Shown: positions 1 through 9,543 of the stretch, one piece after another
Layout of the letters: each line of letters opens with the position of its first letter
How positions within the stretch are numbered: the first letter of the stretch is position 1
Assembly: GCF_001642475.1 (NCBI RefSeq)
Contig: NW_019174059.1
Coordinates: 17,801 to 81,800 of the forward strand
DNA length: 64,000 bases
Reading direction: 5' to 3'
DNA from: Fonsecaea monophora
Taxonomy: Eukaryota > Ascomycota > Eurotiomycetes > Chaetothyriales > Herpotrichiellaceae
Notes under the pieces: generated by a model
The model's input: the letters and a program-made list of their open reading frames with translations, nothing else
Databases searched by the model: none
What the model was told of the DNA's origin: nothing
Translations under genes and position numbers: made by a program

Positions 1-240
1 CTGAGTACTAGAACAATGTAACTACAGGGGGATCTTCGATCCGTCCGTGGCCACTTATCAAGGCATCGCTCTCATGTCGAGTCCGTTTGTGTATTCATTT
101 TTTTTTTCTTGCTCCAGATCACTTTTGGTACCTGGTTTGATCGAATCTGTTTCCAAGTTTTCGCACATTGTTAAATTGACGATTCTGTCTTTGTGTGTTT
201 CTCGATCCATCTAATAAAGAGCTTGATCATTCAAATCACC

Positions 241-1005
241 ATGAAGACATACGCCGTCGCTGCAGCCATCCTCGCTGCCATTGCCGCCCCCGTGTTGGCC
301 CAGGACATCACCACCTTGCCTGCATGTGCTGTATGGCTGTTCCTCTCCTTTCCAAGCTCTCCCATTGACCCCGTGGAATTGCCTGAGAAGGGTCGAAGCT
401 AACTACGTTGTGGTTGATAGCAACAACCCCTCCTTGAAGGCATCGGTGCTTCAGGATGCCCGCTCACGGACATTGCCTGCATGTGCAATAACCAGGCGTT
501 CATCGACAGCCTCTTGCAGCTGATTCCCACGCTCTGTACTCCAGCCGAGTCCGACGGTACGCACATCTAGCTCCCCTTTCACCCTGCTTCTCTGAGACTC
601 TAGCTGACCATGTGGTGCTGTGCAGAGGTCGTTGTCTTCGCCGAAAGCATGTGCATTGCTAACGGCGTCGAGCTGCACTTGCCCAGCAGCGCTTCCACCG
701 ATTCTGGCTCTGTCACCGCGACAGCCACCGCCACTGCCACTCCCACCGAGACGGCCGTCTCTACAGCCTCCTCGGCCTCCTCGGCCACGGTCAGCGAGAG
801 CAGTGTTTCCAGTGAGACCGTCGTTTCCAGCGAAACCAGTGCCGCTGCGACCACTTCTGCGGCAGCGGAGACTTCTGCTGAAGAAGAACCCGCGGCTACT
901 TCGTCCAGTGAGGTTGCGCAGCAGACTGACAACGCTGCCGTGGCTAATGGCGTCGGGTTGCCCGTGGTTGTCGCTGTCGCTGCTGGCTTGATTGCTGCTC
1001 TCTGA
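241..1005 (+). CDS. CFEM-domain GPI-anchored cell-surface protein
   Basis: Three exons (241-330, 421-556, 626-1005) join into a 201-residue protein; introns are 331-420 and 557-625, both GT-AG. The ATG at 241 has a CACC context and directly begins a signal peptide (residues 1-20, cleavage near VLAQ). An in-frame ATG at 193 would bury that signal and is less likely. Residues 26-90 form a CFEM domain: LPACA, then GCPLTDIACMC, TLC and SMC. Only six of the canonical eight cysteines are seen; those usually second and sixth are missing. A Ser/Thr-rich linker follows (about residues 100-170), then a C-terminal hydrophobic tail after a small-residue stretch (DNAAVANG), which looks like a GPI-anchor signal. 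CFEM proteins sit on the cell wall or membrane; some fungal members bind haem, others act in adhesion or wall stability. One GATAAG (reverse strand, 55-60) lies upstream. Family call is firm; role is inferred. Confidence 0.88.
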
Positions 1006-2948
1006 GGAACTCAACTTCGACATGTATTGTGCCCATGGTCAAGGAACCTTGATCCCAAATTAGAGCGGTATGCCGTGGTGGATTGGTTTGTACAAAACAA
1101 GAAATGGCTCGTCGATCCGCAGTCGCATCTTCACAGTAATAGGTAGTTACTTTATGTGGTTCATCCACAACCCCCAAAATGATGGCATGGCAACCCAATG
1201 CGAGTGCAGTCTTCTACACCCATCGGAATCTCTCCTCTTTGTCTCTATTTATGCCGTTGGTGCTTAATCGCCGTAATGATCAGCTATGTATGCAAGCTGT
1301 CATTTCGAAATTTCTTCATTCAAGGTATTTCATCATTGCGTTTCTGTATTGCTCGCCGAAATTCGAGACTGAATACCAACAAACTTCAGTATTACCGCCA
1401 GTATCCGGTCATGCATTAGAACAACACACGGGCTCGGTCTCGGGCGGAGTTGCCTCGCAGGCCCACCACGATACGAAGGCAAAATGAACAAGACAAACCC
1501 CTGTTGTCTCTTGATCGGGCTTGATCGTCCAAAAGCACGCGGACCAAGATTTTGAATATCAGCTTAGCATTAATGCCACCCATGCATTCTATCCAAATGA
1601 CAACGCACCGGTAGCAGAAAGAGGCCGAGAGAGGACAACCGTTACTCTCACCCTTGTAGAGTGACATTCATTGAGGCCGTGTAGTTAGAAAGGACGAACC
1701 TCGAGGTGTATCACACCATTTCCTACCATGTTTAGCGAAGCGAGAAAAGCAAATGTGATGGCTCACAGCACCATCTCCACCCTGTCTCGGCAGTAAGAGG
1801 CCAACAATGCCTGGCAGTCCAAGAGTCCAGTTTACAGTCCACTTGATGTCCCGTTGTGGGAGGTGAGTTACCTGGCGGGGTCAACCTTGAAGAACTGATC
1901 AGTCCTAGGTACCCGGCCAGGGTCCGGAGAAACGAACACCACCGGATGAAAGGTGGATAATGTCAACCGGCTGGCGGTCTTGGATGGAAAATGGAGAGAT
2001 CCGGGCCGGGGCACCAGAGATGTTCGGCCCAGGAACAACAACACCACCACCACAGGCCAGCGCGGCGAACAGTGCTGGCAGTAGGCACAGCTGTACAGGC
2101 CCTCCGCATAGTTGAACTCCTAGGGTTCGAAGGAGTCGATATACCTACCGATTAATACACCGAGGCAGCACAACCAAGGCAAAACAAAGGTCAATTCACG
2201 ATCGTAGCATGTGCAATTTGCCTTGACTCTGTGATGCTCTGCATATGACGTATGCTCAACGACTGCTAGGAAACCTAGCTACTTCAGGAGATCCCGGGTG
2301 TATTTTGGGAAATGTCATGGTGGATCAGCTTGAGCTGCCTTTTCGCCTTTACCGCCGGCCGGACGTACCAAGTTCTTTCTGTTCGTGTGTTCGTACGTAG
2401 TCAAACCGGCGAAGGACTTCGGCTTTTAGACGGAAAACAGGATCCAATTCTCAACTGTCAAATCCCCTACGTACAGGTCTTCTTCGAACGCGTGAATTGT
2501 GATGAAGGGGAAATCGTGACTCCACTCCGCCTGGCAAAGCCAAGCCGAATTCCCAGTCTGGAGGCTGGGCATGCTGAGCTCTCGCCTTGGACCGATGTCG
2601 GAAGCAGAGCACAAAGAGTACATGGTTGAATCAGTCAAAGCACAAGGAGAATGCATGCATGAATCCAAGAACCAAGATTGCTGGGCAGGGTGTGTATCCA
2701 GAGTCGCGAAAAGAAGACATTTGCATCCCTGCACGCGTCTGGCCGACGATCGGACTCTTGGTCAAAGACTGTCTGGTCTTTGAGAGCTCTTCCCGTTTTT
2801 GCGTCTATCTGCCCCCGTCGTTTTAGGGAAAAGATCAGTTGAAAAAGACAAACAATCCTTGCTCTATTAGAAGTGTCCATCGGCCATTGTTTTTGTTTTT
2901 GTTTACACCCACGTGGCATTTCTGACATCTTCCCCGGTCCGAACAAAG
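1006..2948. other. Intergenic, no gene recognised
   Basis: This 1.9-kb stretch has only short open frames without recognisable domains or plausible splice structure. Base composition is ordinary and unmutated, unlike the repeat-rich half of the window. It should hold the 3' end of the CFEM gene and the promoter of the acetyltransferase gene. Confidence 0.5.
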
Positions 2949-3763
2949 ATGGGGGTCGTTCTTTTACCTGCCCTGATCCCAGACATCGAGAAGGTCTACG
3001 ATGTCTACTTTGCCGCCTTCAAGAACGAGCCCATGGCCGAGATCATGTTGGGTGTCCTCTTCCCAGGCGGCATCACGCCCGAGTTCCGGAAAGAGCACAC
3101 CAAGGCGACGCTGGACTGGTGGCACAAATCCGACAGCCAGTACACGGGCAAGGTGGTCGACCTGGAGACGGGCGAGATCATTGGCATGCTCCTGGCGGAT
3201 ATCTTCTTGAAGGAGCGGTCGGACGAGGAGCGGCAGTGGATGGGGATTCCCTGGCTCGAAGGCCCCGAGAGGGAGAGGGCAGAGGCCATCACGCGTCCGT
3301 TGTGGGAAATGCGAGAGAAGCTGTTTGGCGGGCGCAAATATATCTGTAAGAACTTTTTGTCTACCGTACCTCGTTTCCCCAGAGATGAACTTGGGGAATC
3401 CGAATGGTTTAAGGAGTGAAAGCAAATCGCTAATCCAACCTCCCGCCGCGACCCATAGATGTCCATGTCATCGGCATCACCCCGAGTTTCCAAGGTCTCA
3501 AGGCCGGCGCGGCAATGATCGACTGGGGCATCAAGGTGGCCGAGGCCGCCGACCTCCCTATCTACGTCGAAGCGTCGCCCTCGACCTGGGTGCTGTATAC
3601 GCGATATGGGTTCGAGAGGATCGAGGAAAAGGTGATCCATTCCAAAGAGTTGACGCAGACCGAGGAGGATATCGACGTGCCGCTGATGGTCCGAATGCCA
3701 CCTTGTGCGAAGGGCATGGGCTTTGAAGAATGGCGGGCTAAAGGCTACCCGGCGTTCGAATAG
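2949..3763 (+). CDS. GNAT-family N-acetyltransferase
   Basis: Two exons (2949-3345 and 3459-3763) separated by a GTAAGA...ATAG intron give 233 residues. The ATG at 2949 is preferred over the in-frame ATG at 2913 because the fold starts at once (VVLLPALIPDIEKVYDVYFA is the first GNAT strand and helix). The intron restores the acetyl-CoA-binding region: residues 134-152 carry VIGITPSFQGLKAG, a version of the Q-G-x-G/A pyrophosphate loop, and residues 179-185 read YTRYGFE, the usual C-terminal GNAT motif. Similar small GNAT proteins in fungi act on metabolites, and some (SidF and SidG types) acylate siderophores. I cannot assign the substrate. The gene lies about 6 kb from a siderophore-type transporter, so a siderophore link is possible but unproven. 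Family confidence is high, function low. Confidence 0.85.
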
Positions 3764-4057
3764 ATCGTCGTTCTGGGACCTGCGGCGTGGACGAGGACTT
3801 CGCGGGCCTGCCTGCCACATTTCAAAACCGGCTGATCTTCTGGAGGACGAACAACGGTAATATTCACTGGACACCAGGGTGCAAGGATCGGGGCTCCATG
3901 GCTGAAAAACAGGAAACCGAAGGAATTAAATGAAAAGGACGATCGTAATATGAGACAAAGAAAAAAATCCGATTTTGATCAAGTAAGCCAAAGAATCTCT
4001 AGAATTCTCCTCCGAGTCCGTAATGAGAGAACCTCGAAAGGACTGAGAACTGCGTCA

Positions 4058-4720
4058 TCATACTTTTGCCTTGGCCCATTTGCCCGAAGCTGCATCGCTG
4101 GTGAGAAACTCTTTCAGTATCGTCACCACCTTTCTCTGAGCGTCGAGGTATTGGTTTAGTTTGTCCTGGGTGATCTCAATGTTGACACCCTCGCCGCTGA
4201 GGCGACGGTAAAAGTCCTTCCGCTTCGGGGTCGCCCCCATGGCGGCCTTGAAGATGAGTCGAATGAAGGTATTATGGTACGGGCCGAGGGTCATGTCGTA
4301 GCTCGTCTTGAACGCGTCGGCCAATTCCTTGGAGCAATTTTCCTCCTCCAAGTTCTCCAGATCCGTCAGAAGCGCCTGGGACAAGAAGTCCAATCCACGA
4401 ACGAGCCAGATCAGTCCGTCACACGCGGGATGAGGGGACGTCAAGGCCAGTTCGGCAGCCACCAGCGCCTGCACCGTCGACGAGGCCTCGGGTGTCTCTT
4501 GATACCGCTTGCGCACTCGGCCGATGTTGAAGACCAAGTCTTGCTTCATGGGCTTGAACAGCGACGATCCCATCAAGTCGAAGATGGATGTCATGCATTC
4601 TGACGCGTCGAGAAACTCCTGGGTCGACACTTGCTGGTCCGCCGCAACGGATACATCGGTGAACTGGGTCTTTGCCAGAGAAAACCAGGTCTGCCCGCTG
4701 GGTATGTCGGTGGCGATCAT
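4058..4720 (-). CDS. Glycolipid transfer protein (GLTP, HET-C2-like)
   Basis: A single-exon frame of 220 residues, slightly longer than the usual 200-210. GLTP-fold proteins are all-helical and carry single glycosphingolipids between membranes at the cytosolic face; the Podospora member HET-C2 also affects heterokaryon incompatibility. Sugar-binding residues of the family are visible: Asp61 and Asn65 in KQDLVFNIGRV, Trp105 in GLIWLVRGLDF, and His149 in TLGPYHNTF. The Trp-to-His spacing of 44 equals that of human GLTP (Trp96, His140). The C-terminal half (TPKRKDFYRRL, then helices to KWAKAKV) completes the fold. No intron is needed. It is divergent from the acyltransferase gene at 6066; the intergenic region holds a tandem duplication with GATA motifs. 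Confidence 0.92.
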   Translation of the reverse strand: MIATDIPSGQTWFSLAKTQFTDVSVAADQQVSTQEFLDASECMTSIFDLMGSSLFKPMKQDLVFNIGRVRKRYQETPEASSTVQALVAAELALTSPHPACDGLIWLVRGLDFLSQALLTDLENLEEENCSKELADAFKTSYDMTLGPYHNTFIRLIFKAAMGATPKRKDFYRRLSGEGVNIEITQDKLNQYLDAQRKVVTILKEFLTSDAASGKWAKAKV

Positions 4721-5308
4721 TTTCGAAGGGGGACCTGGATTCGGGCGCCGGGGTGCCTGTTTTTTTTTTGGGAGGGATGGATGTCGTTCCTCCCCAGGGG
4801 TGGCTGGACTACCGGCATGGTTCCTTCATATTCTCGTTCATCTCGACATTGCTGAGACCAACAGAATGTAGCAGCCCCTGGGGGGCTTGTTCTGGAATGC
4901 GCATGCGCCCGCTCCCACGCGGACAACGTGCCGTGTGTGGTTGATGTTTCGAGGATACGGGAGCTTTGAGGTCTGGAACTCGATTTGGATTCGTCGGAGC
5001 TCGCCAATGACGCCATTGGCTGCCCAGCGTGGCTAGGAGACAGTATAGTGGTCTAGTTTCGGAACAAAATGTCCGACTGTCACCAATTGGGTGGTAAGCG
5101 AGAAGTTCTCCATGGAGGGGGAGAAGATTGGCGGGGCGCGGATGGCAGAGCGACATCAAAGTTTAAGCCATCTGCAGAGACGACAGAGGATTAAGCGAGA
5201 GGGATTCACCTGGAGGATGAGAAATTTTTTCGCTGGACGCGCCGTGATGGGGGGAGAGAATCCACGGCTAAGGCGCTCGAGGCTGCGAATTTGATCCGAG
5301 TAGCTGAG

Positions 5309-5328
5309 ATCTGATAAGATAAGATATC
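5309..5328 (+). promoter_or_regulatory. GATA cluster, SreA-type motif (copy 1)
   Basis: ATCTGATAA at 5309-5317 matches ATCWGATAA, the consensus described for the fungal siderophore repressor SreA/SREA. It runs into AGATAAGATATC, giving three overlapping GATA cores. It lies in the divergent GLTP/acyltransferase intergenic region. Binding is inferred from the motif alone; GATA motifs also serve nitrogen regulators such as AreA. Confidence 0.5.
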
Positions 5329-5560
5329 ACAAGGGAGCGGATTCGCTTGGCTCTTGGCGCTCAACCTCCTTGGCGTGTCCTAGCGGAGCACGGATGGCAG
5401 AGCGACATTAAAGTTTAAGCCATCTGCAGAGACGACAGAGGATTAAGCGAGAGGGATTCACCTGGAGGATGAGAAATTTTTTCGCTGGACGCGCCGTAAT
5501 GGGGGGAGAGAATCCACGGCTAAGGCGCTCGAGGCTGCGAATTTGATCCGAGTAGCTGAG

Positions 5561-5580
5561 ATCTGATAAGATAAGATATC
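5561..5580 (+). promoter_or_regulatory. GATA cluster, SreA-type motif (copy 2)
   Basis: This is the second copy of the same GATA cluster, carried by the tandem duplication, with ATCTGATAA at 5561-5569. It is unmutated although other sites in this repeat unit have changed. Confidence 0.5.
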
Positions 5581-6065
5581 ATAAGGGAGCGGATTCGCTT
5601 GGCTCTTGGCGCTCAACCTCCTTGGCGTGTCCTGGCGGGAACTTCGGCATAGGGACGACTCCAAATCACCCGGTCGACCACCCTCGCCTAAACTAGCATA
5701 CGCTAGGCTCCATGCCGCTCCCACTTAATGTACGTGAACGGTGCCAGGGTTGCGAACCCACCCAACGATACAGTTCCGCTGTCACAGGCAGGGACATGTA
5801 CGAAAAACACTGGTATCGTACTGGGTGTAATGGATCGGTCATTTGAAAACGCCATGGAGAACTTCCCATACTATACAGGAGGACTTACCGTCCGTGATCC
5901 CAGCCATCTGCATATGCATTCCCAGGTCACAAATCTTGATCAATCAGGTCCAATGGCCTGATAGCCGAAGAGGCCTTTCGCTGCGATGCCAGAGCAGTCT
6001 TTCTCCTCCCTTCAACACGCGCTTCCAAACACGCCTGCGTCTCCCTCCACCACCTCACTTGAAGG

Positions 6066-7514
6066 ATGTCTCTTCTGCAGGAAAAGGCATTGCAGAATGA
6101 CCGCTGGGACGACGTGGAGGACGTCGGCGATGGATTTCCCTCCCCTACGAGATCAAAGACCCAGAAGACGCTCCGATGGGTGGCCTCGACGACATATCGA
6201 TCCATCTCCAGCATGCCGTTTGCTCGCAACGGCCGACTGAGGAAGACGGCGTGGCTCGACGGGCTGCGCGGATTTGCGGCCTTGCTCGTCTACTTCCTCC
6301 ACCACCAGGTATGGGCGCATTCGGGCCTCATCATGGAAAACGCGTACGGGTACAATGGCCAGTACTACATGGCCTGTCTCCCCATCATCCGGACCTTCTT
6401 CACGGGAGGACACTACGCCGTCTCGGTCTTCTTCGTCATCTCGGGCTACGTGCTCTCGGCCAAACCCATCTCGCTGATCCACGCCCGGGACTTCACCAAA
6501 CTGTCGGAGAACCTGGGGTCGGCGCTCTTCCGGCGCTGGACGAGGCTGTACATCCCTGTGATCTGCTCGACCCTGATCATCGCCTCGATGCCCCACGTCT
6601 TCGGCGTCAACGCGAACTTCGTCCCCGAGCGCACGTGGAGAGACGAGATGTGGAAGTGGTACTGCGAGTTCAAAAACTTCAGCTTTGTCTTTCGACTGGG
6701 TGGCGAGCCCTGGTTCAGCTATAGCTTCCACCTCTGGTCGATCCCGTTTGAGATGCGCGGGTCCTTGTGCGTGTATACGGCCCTGTTGGCCTTTTCGCGC
6801 TGCTCCGTGACCGGTCGTCTGTGCGCAGAGGTCGGGTTAGCCGCGTACTTCCTCTACATCGCCGACGGCGCTCACTTTGCCATGTTTGTCATGGGCATGT
6901 TCCTCTGTGACCTGGATCAGCTGGCCGAGCACGGCAAACTCCCCGGGTGGATGTCGAGGCTGGGCAAGTTCAAGCAGCAACTCTTCTACGGCATGTTCGT
7001 GCTGGGCGTTGTTCTGGGGGGCTGTCCCTCTCACCACTGGGATATCCAGGTTCTCAGAGACTCTCCTGTGTGGTCATGGTTTACGTGGCTCGTGCCACAG
7101 GCGGTGTTTGACTACAAATGGTTCTTCTTGTTCTGGGCGTCGACGTTTACGGTGGCCTCGGTTCCACGCATATCATGGCTCAAGCAGTTCTTCGAGAATC
7201 GGTTTTGCCAGTACCTCGGACGTATCTCTTTTGCGTTCTATCTGGTGCACGGACCGGTGCTATGGATCATGGGCGAGAGACTCTACGCCGCGACTGGATG
7301 GGTGAAAGAATGGCAGCTGACGCAGATCCCCAATTGGGTCAATCGATGTCCGCTGCCTTCGTTTGGACCCCTGGGGTTGGAGTTTAGCTTTATCGTCCCT
7401 CATCTCGTGCTATTGCCGTTGACGTGTTGGCTGGCAGAGATAGCGACAGTGCTCTTTGACGAGCCCAGTATTAAGTTCTCTCAGTGGATGTACCGAAAAG
7501 CCACAGAAGAGTGA
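6066..7514 (+). CDS. Acyltransferase family 3 (OafA-like) integral membrane protein
   Basis: An intron-free frame of 482 residues. After a hydrophilic N-terminal region (1-60) the acyltransferase-3 fold begins with LDGLRGFAALLVYFLHH (residues 64-80), the family's hallmark first membrane segment with its histidine pair. It continues with VFFVISGYVLS (121-131) and FRRWTRLYIPV (155-165), then a series of hydrophobic segments to the C-terminus; about ten are expected. These enzymes move acyl groups, often acetyl, from a carrier onto sugars or other small molecules at a membrane. The fungal substrates are mostly unknown. The next gene, 323 bp downstream on the same strand, encodes a type II membrane protein with an extracytoplasmic domain, so the two could act on the same surface or secretory-pathway glycan. 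That pairing is inference. Confidence 0.9.
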   Translation: MSLLQEKALQNDRWDDVEDVGDGFPSPTRSKTQKTLRWVASTTYRSISSMPFARNGRLRKTAWLDGLRGFAALLVYFLHHQVWAHSGLIMENAYGYNGQYYMACLPIIRTFFTGGHYAVSVFFVISGYVLSAKPISLIHARDFTKLSENLGSALFRRWTRLYIPVICSTLIIASMPHVFGVNANFVPERTWRDEMWKWYCEFKNFSFVFRLGGEPWFSYSFHLWSIPFEMRGSLCVYTALLAFSRCSVTGRLCAEVGLAAYFLYIADGAHFAMFVMGMFLCDLDQLAEHGKLPGWMSRLGKFKQQLFYGMFVLGVVLGGCPSHHWDIQVLRDSPVWSWFTWLVPQAVFDYKWFFLFWASTFTVASVPRISWLKQFFENRFCQYLGRISFAFYLVHGPVLWIMGERLYAATGWVKEWQLTQIPNWVNRCPLPSFGPLGLEFSFIVPHLVLLPLTCWLAEIATVLFDEPSIKFSQWMYRKATEE

Positions 7515-7837
7515 GCACTGAGCAGTTGGGCATGGCTCTAACTCAATAGACGTACCGAGGCGACCTGGGATAGAATCACGAATATATAATAAATTGGATC
7601 AGGATAGAAACTCTACCACTCCCAAATCACAGTTCCGTGTCCTTCATTTTTGACTATTCGCTAGGAAGAGGGGGGATATGTCCCTTGGCGGTCCGTCGTG
7701 GCTCGTATGACTCCGGAATTGAAGGCGGACGCTCCGGACTTGAAACCTTCGCAACTTCAGATCTCTGAACTCGACGTTTTAATTACCCTGTCGACCTGCA
7801 ATCTCACGCACGCCAGAACCCCGGGTTTCTCTCAACC

Positions 7838-9166
7838 ATGCTTGTCAAAGGCTCCAAATGGGTCTTTTTCCTCACGGGCACACTCTCCTTCTTGATTGTG
7901 TTCGTCGTGCTGTGGAAAGGTCTCGGAGGCGCTGAAGAGTTTGACCTCTTCCACCTCTCCGACCACAGCGCATCTTCGCATGCCCGAACGAAGCTCATCG
8001 GGATCGCCGGCGCCGATGGGACTCGTCGGAAAAAGTCCCATCGGCTCGTGACGTCCGTGTCGACGCCGGAGCAGAAATACTTTGCGATCGACTTCGGGGG
8101 CCACGAGACTTGCAACCCAAACATCATCCCCCATCCCCAGCTCGCCGACACCTGGATCGTGGTGGCCCAGCGGCTCCAGTCGCCATCGCAGGACCCCTTT
8201 GTCTTCAACGAGATCGCGTGCAACGCCGTCTTCGACAATGCCACCCTCAGGTGCGTCGACCAGCCCACAGCGCTGCCCATCCAGGCCACCTCCGGACCGC
8301 ACTGCAAAGGCGACCTGGCACACCTGGCGTTCAACCTGGGCCCTCACGACGCGCGCGTCTTCTACGGCCCATCCGCCCCGTTCACCGTCTACGGCTCCAA
8401 CTCGCTCTACACCTGCTTCGGACAGTGGTTGCGGGACTTCCGCCCGCTCGTCAGCAGCTGGGGCGCCACGCCGGTGGCCGCGGCCTTCGCAGACCCCGTC
8501 GACCTCCAGAAGCCCGCGGAATACCACCCGATCGAGAAGAACTGGTTCGTGTTCTGGGACCTCGCGGGCCAGATATACGTGCACCACGACCTCTACCCGA
8601 AGCGGACGTTCGCGCGCCTCCTCCCCGACGGCGGCGTAGGGCCCAACCTGTCCCCGGCGGCCGAGGCGACCGACGCCGCGTGCATCGCCAAACACATGCC
8701 CCGGATCGGCGAGACGCTCGAGTCCATCCACCAGGCCACGAACTCGCTGTCCGTGACCCTCTGCGCGCGCGGGACCTGCACGCCGGATGCGCGAAACACA
8801 TTCATCCTGAGCGTGTTCCAGCACAAGAGCTTCCACGCGTACCACAGCGTGTACGAGCCGTACGTGATCCTCTTTGCGCCCGCGCCGCCATTCCAGATCG
8901 TCGCGATATCCAAGAAGCCCTTCTGGGTCAATGGACGCGGACTCCCCGGCGAGAAGAGGCCGGATTACCTCCCCATCCCACCCACAGCGCCCTGGAACCA
9001 GACCGAGATGCTCTACGTGACGTCGTTGGCGTGGAAGGCCGGAAACCAGACCTATCACGGGTACCTGGACGACGTGGTTTTCGTCGCCTTTGGCGTCGAG
9101 GATGAGCAGAGCGCCGGCATCGACGTTGTCGTCGGCGATTTGTTACTTGACCTGGCGTTTTGTTAG
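7838..9166 (+). CDS. Uncharacterised type II membrane protein, possible beta-propeller/glycan-active
   Basis: An intron-free frame of 442 residues that I cannot name with certainty. Residues 8-27 form one hydrophobic segment after a short basic N-terminus, typical of a Golgi or ER type II anchor. The rest is a soluble domain rich in aromatic residues and with several cysteines (DFGGHETCNPN, NEIACNAVF, LRCVD, HCKGD, YTCFG). Strand-like repeats such as NPNIIPHPQLADTWIVV and YEPYVILFAPAPPF recall beta-propeller sugar enzymes (glycosidase or mannosyltransferase related), but no catalytic set is clear. N-glycosylation sequons (NAT, NQT) fit a lumenal location. GC content and wobble-position bias support a real gene. 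It follows the acyltransferase-3 gene in the same direction and converges with the siderophore transporter gene (377 bp apart). Confidence 0.8.
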   Translation: MLVKGSKWVFFLTGTLSFLIVFVVLWKGLGGAEEFDLFHLSDHSASSHARTKLIGIAGADGTRRKKSHRLVTSVSTPEQKYFAIDFGGHETCNPNIIPHPQLADTWIVVAQRLQSPSQDPFVFNEIACNAVFDNATLRCVDQPTALPIQATSGPHCKGDLAHLAFNLGPHDARVFYGPSAPFTVYGSNSLYTCFGQWLRDFRPLVSSWGATPVAAAFADPVDLQKPAEYHPIEKNWFVFWDLAGQIYVHHDLYPKRTFARLLPDGGVGPNLSPAAEATDAACIAKHMPRIGETLESIHQATNSLSVTLCARGTCTPDARNTFILSVFQHKSFHAYHSVYEPYVILFAPAPPFQIVAISKKPFWVNGRGLPGEKRPDYLPIPPTAPWNQTEMLYVTSLAWKAGNQTYHGYLDDVVFVAFGVEDEQSAGIDVVVGDLLLDLAFC

Positions 9167-9543
9167 CGAGAGACAAAGGAGCGTACGATCACACTGTCCG
9201 TGGTCACTATTGTACATACAGCTGCAAAGCCCTCGTACCTTTGATTGCAATGATTTATGAAACGATAGGAAATGCAAATTACATTTATCATTCGAGTGGA
9301 TGAATACCTATCGAGGGCGATTAACTCCATCCAACATTATATAGATCATTCTGTGCTTTTCTCGTCAAAAGATCATGTGTTCTGGTCCTTTCTCTCCAGA
9401 AAGGAATCATCTACCACCTTTGGGTGCTCGCTCCTTGTTTTATGCATGGCCTTGCCCGTACGGACAAATAGCCGTCTCTCGCTTCCATGTATACTATGCT
9501 ATTCTTTGTTGCACTGTGTATATTGATATCCTGCTCACGGGCA

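Larger units (their letters stand above)
5139..5639. repeat. 252-bp direct tandem duplication
   Basis: Two adjacent copies, 5139-5390 and 5391-5639, lie at an offset of exactly 252 bp. By eye they differ at only four sites: CATCAAAG/CATTAAAG, GTGATGG/GTAATGG, CATCACAAG/CATCATAAG and CCTAGCGG/CCTGGCGG. All four are CpA/TpG to TpA transitions, the RIP pattern. No coding frame is convincing in it. Each copy contains the string ATCTGATAAGATAAGATATC. Confidence 0.95.

Noticed and set aside
451..1023. Long open frames antisense to and overlapping the CFEM gene
   Set aside because: They mirror the Ser/Thr- and GC-rich coding strand, have no domain, and the plus-strand spliced model explains the sequence.
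2312..2946. Several frames of about 100 codons on both strands upstream of the GNAT gene
   Set aside because: They overlap each other on opposite strands, lack motifs and have no conserved splice structure.
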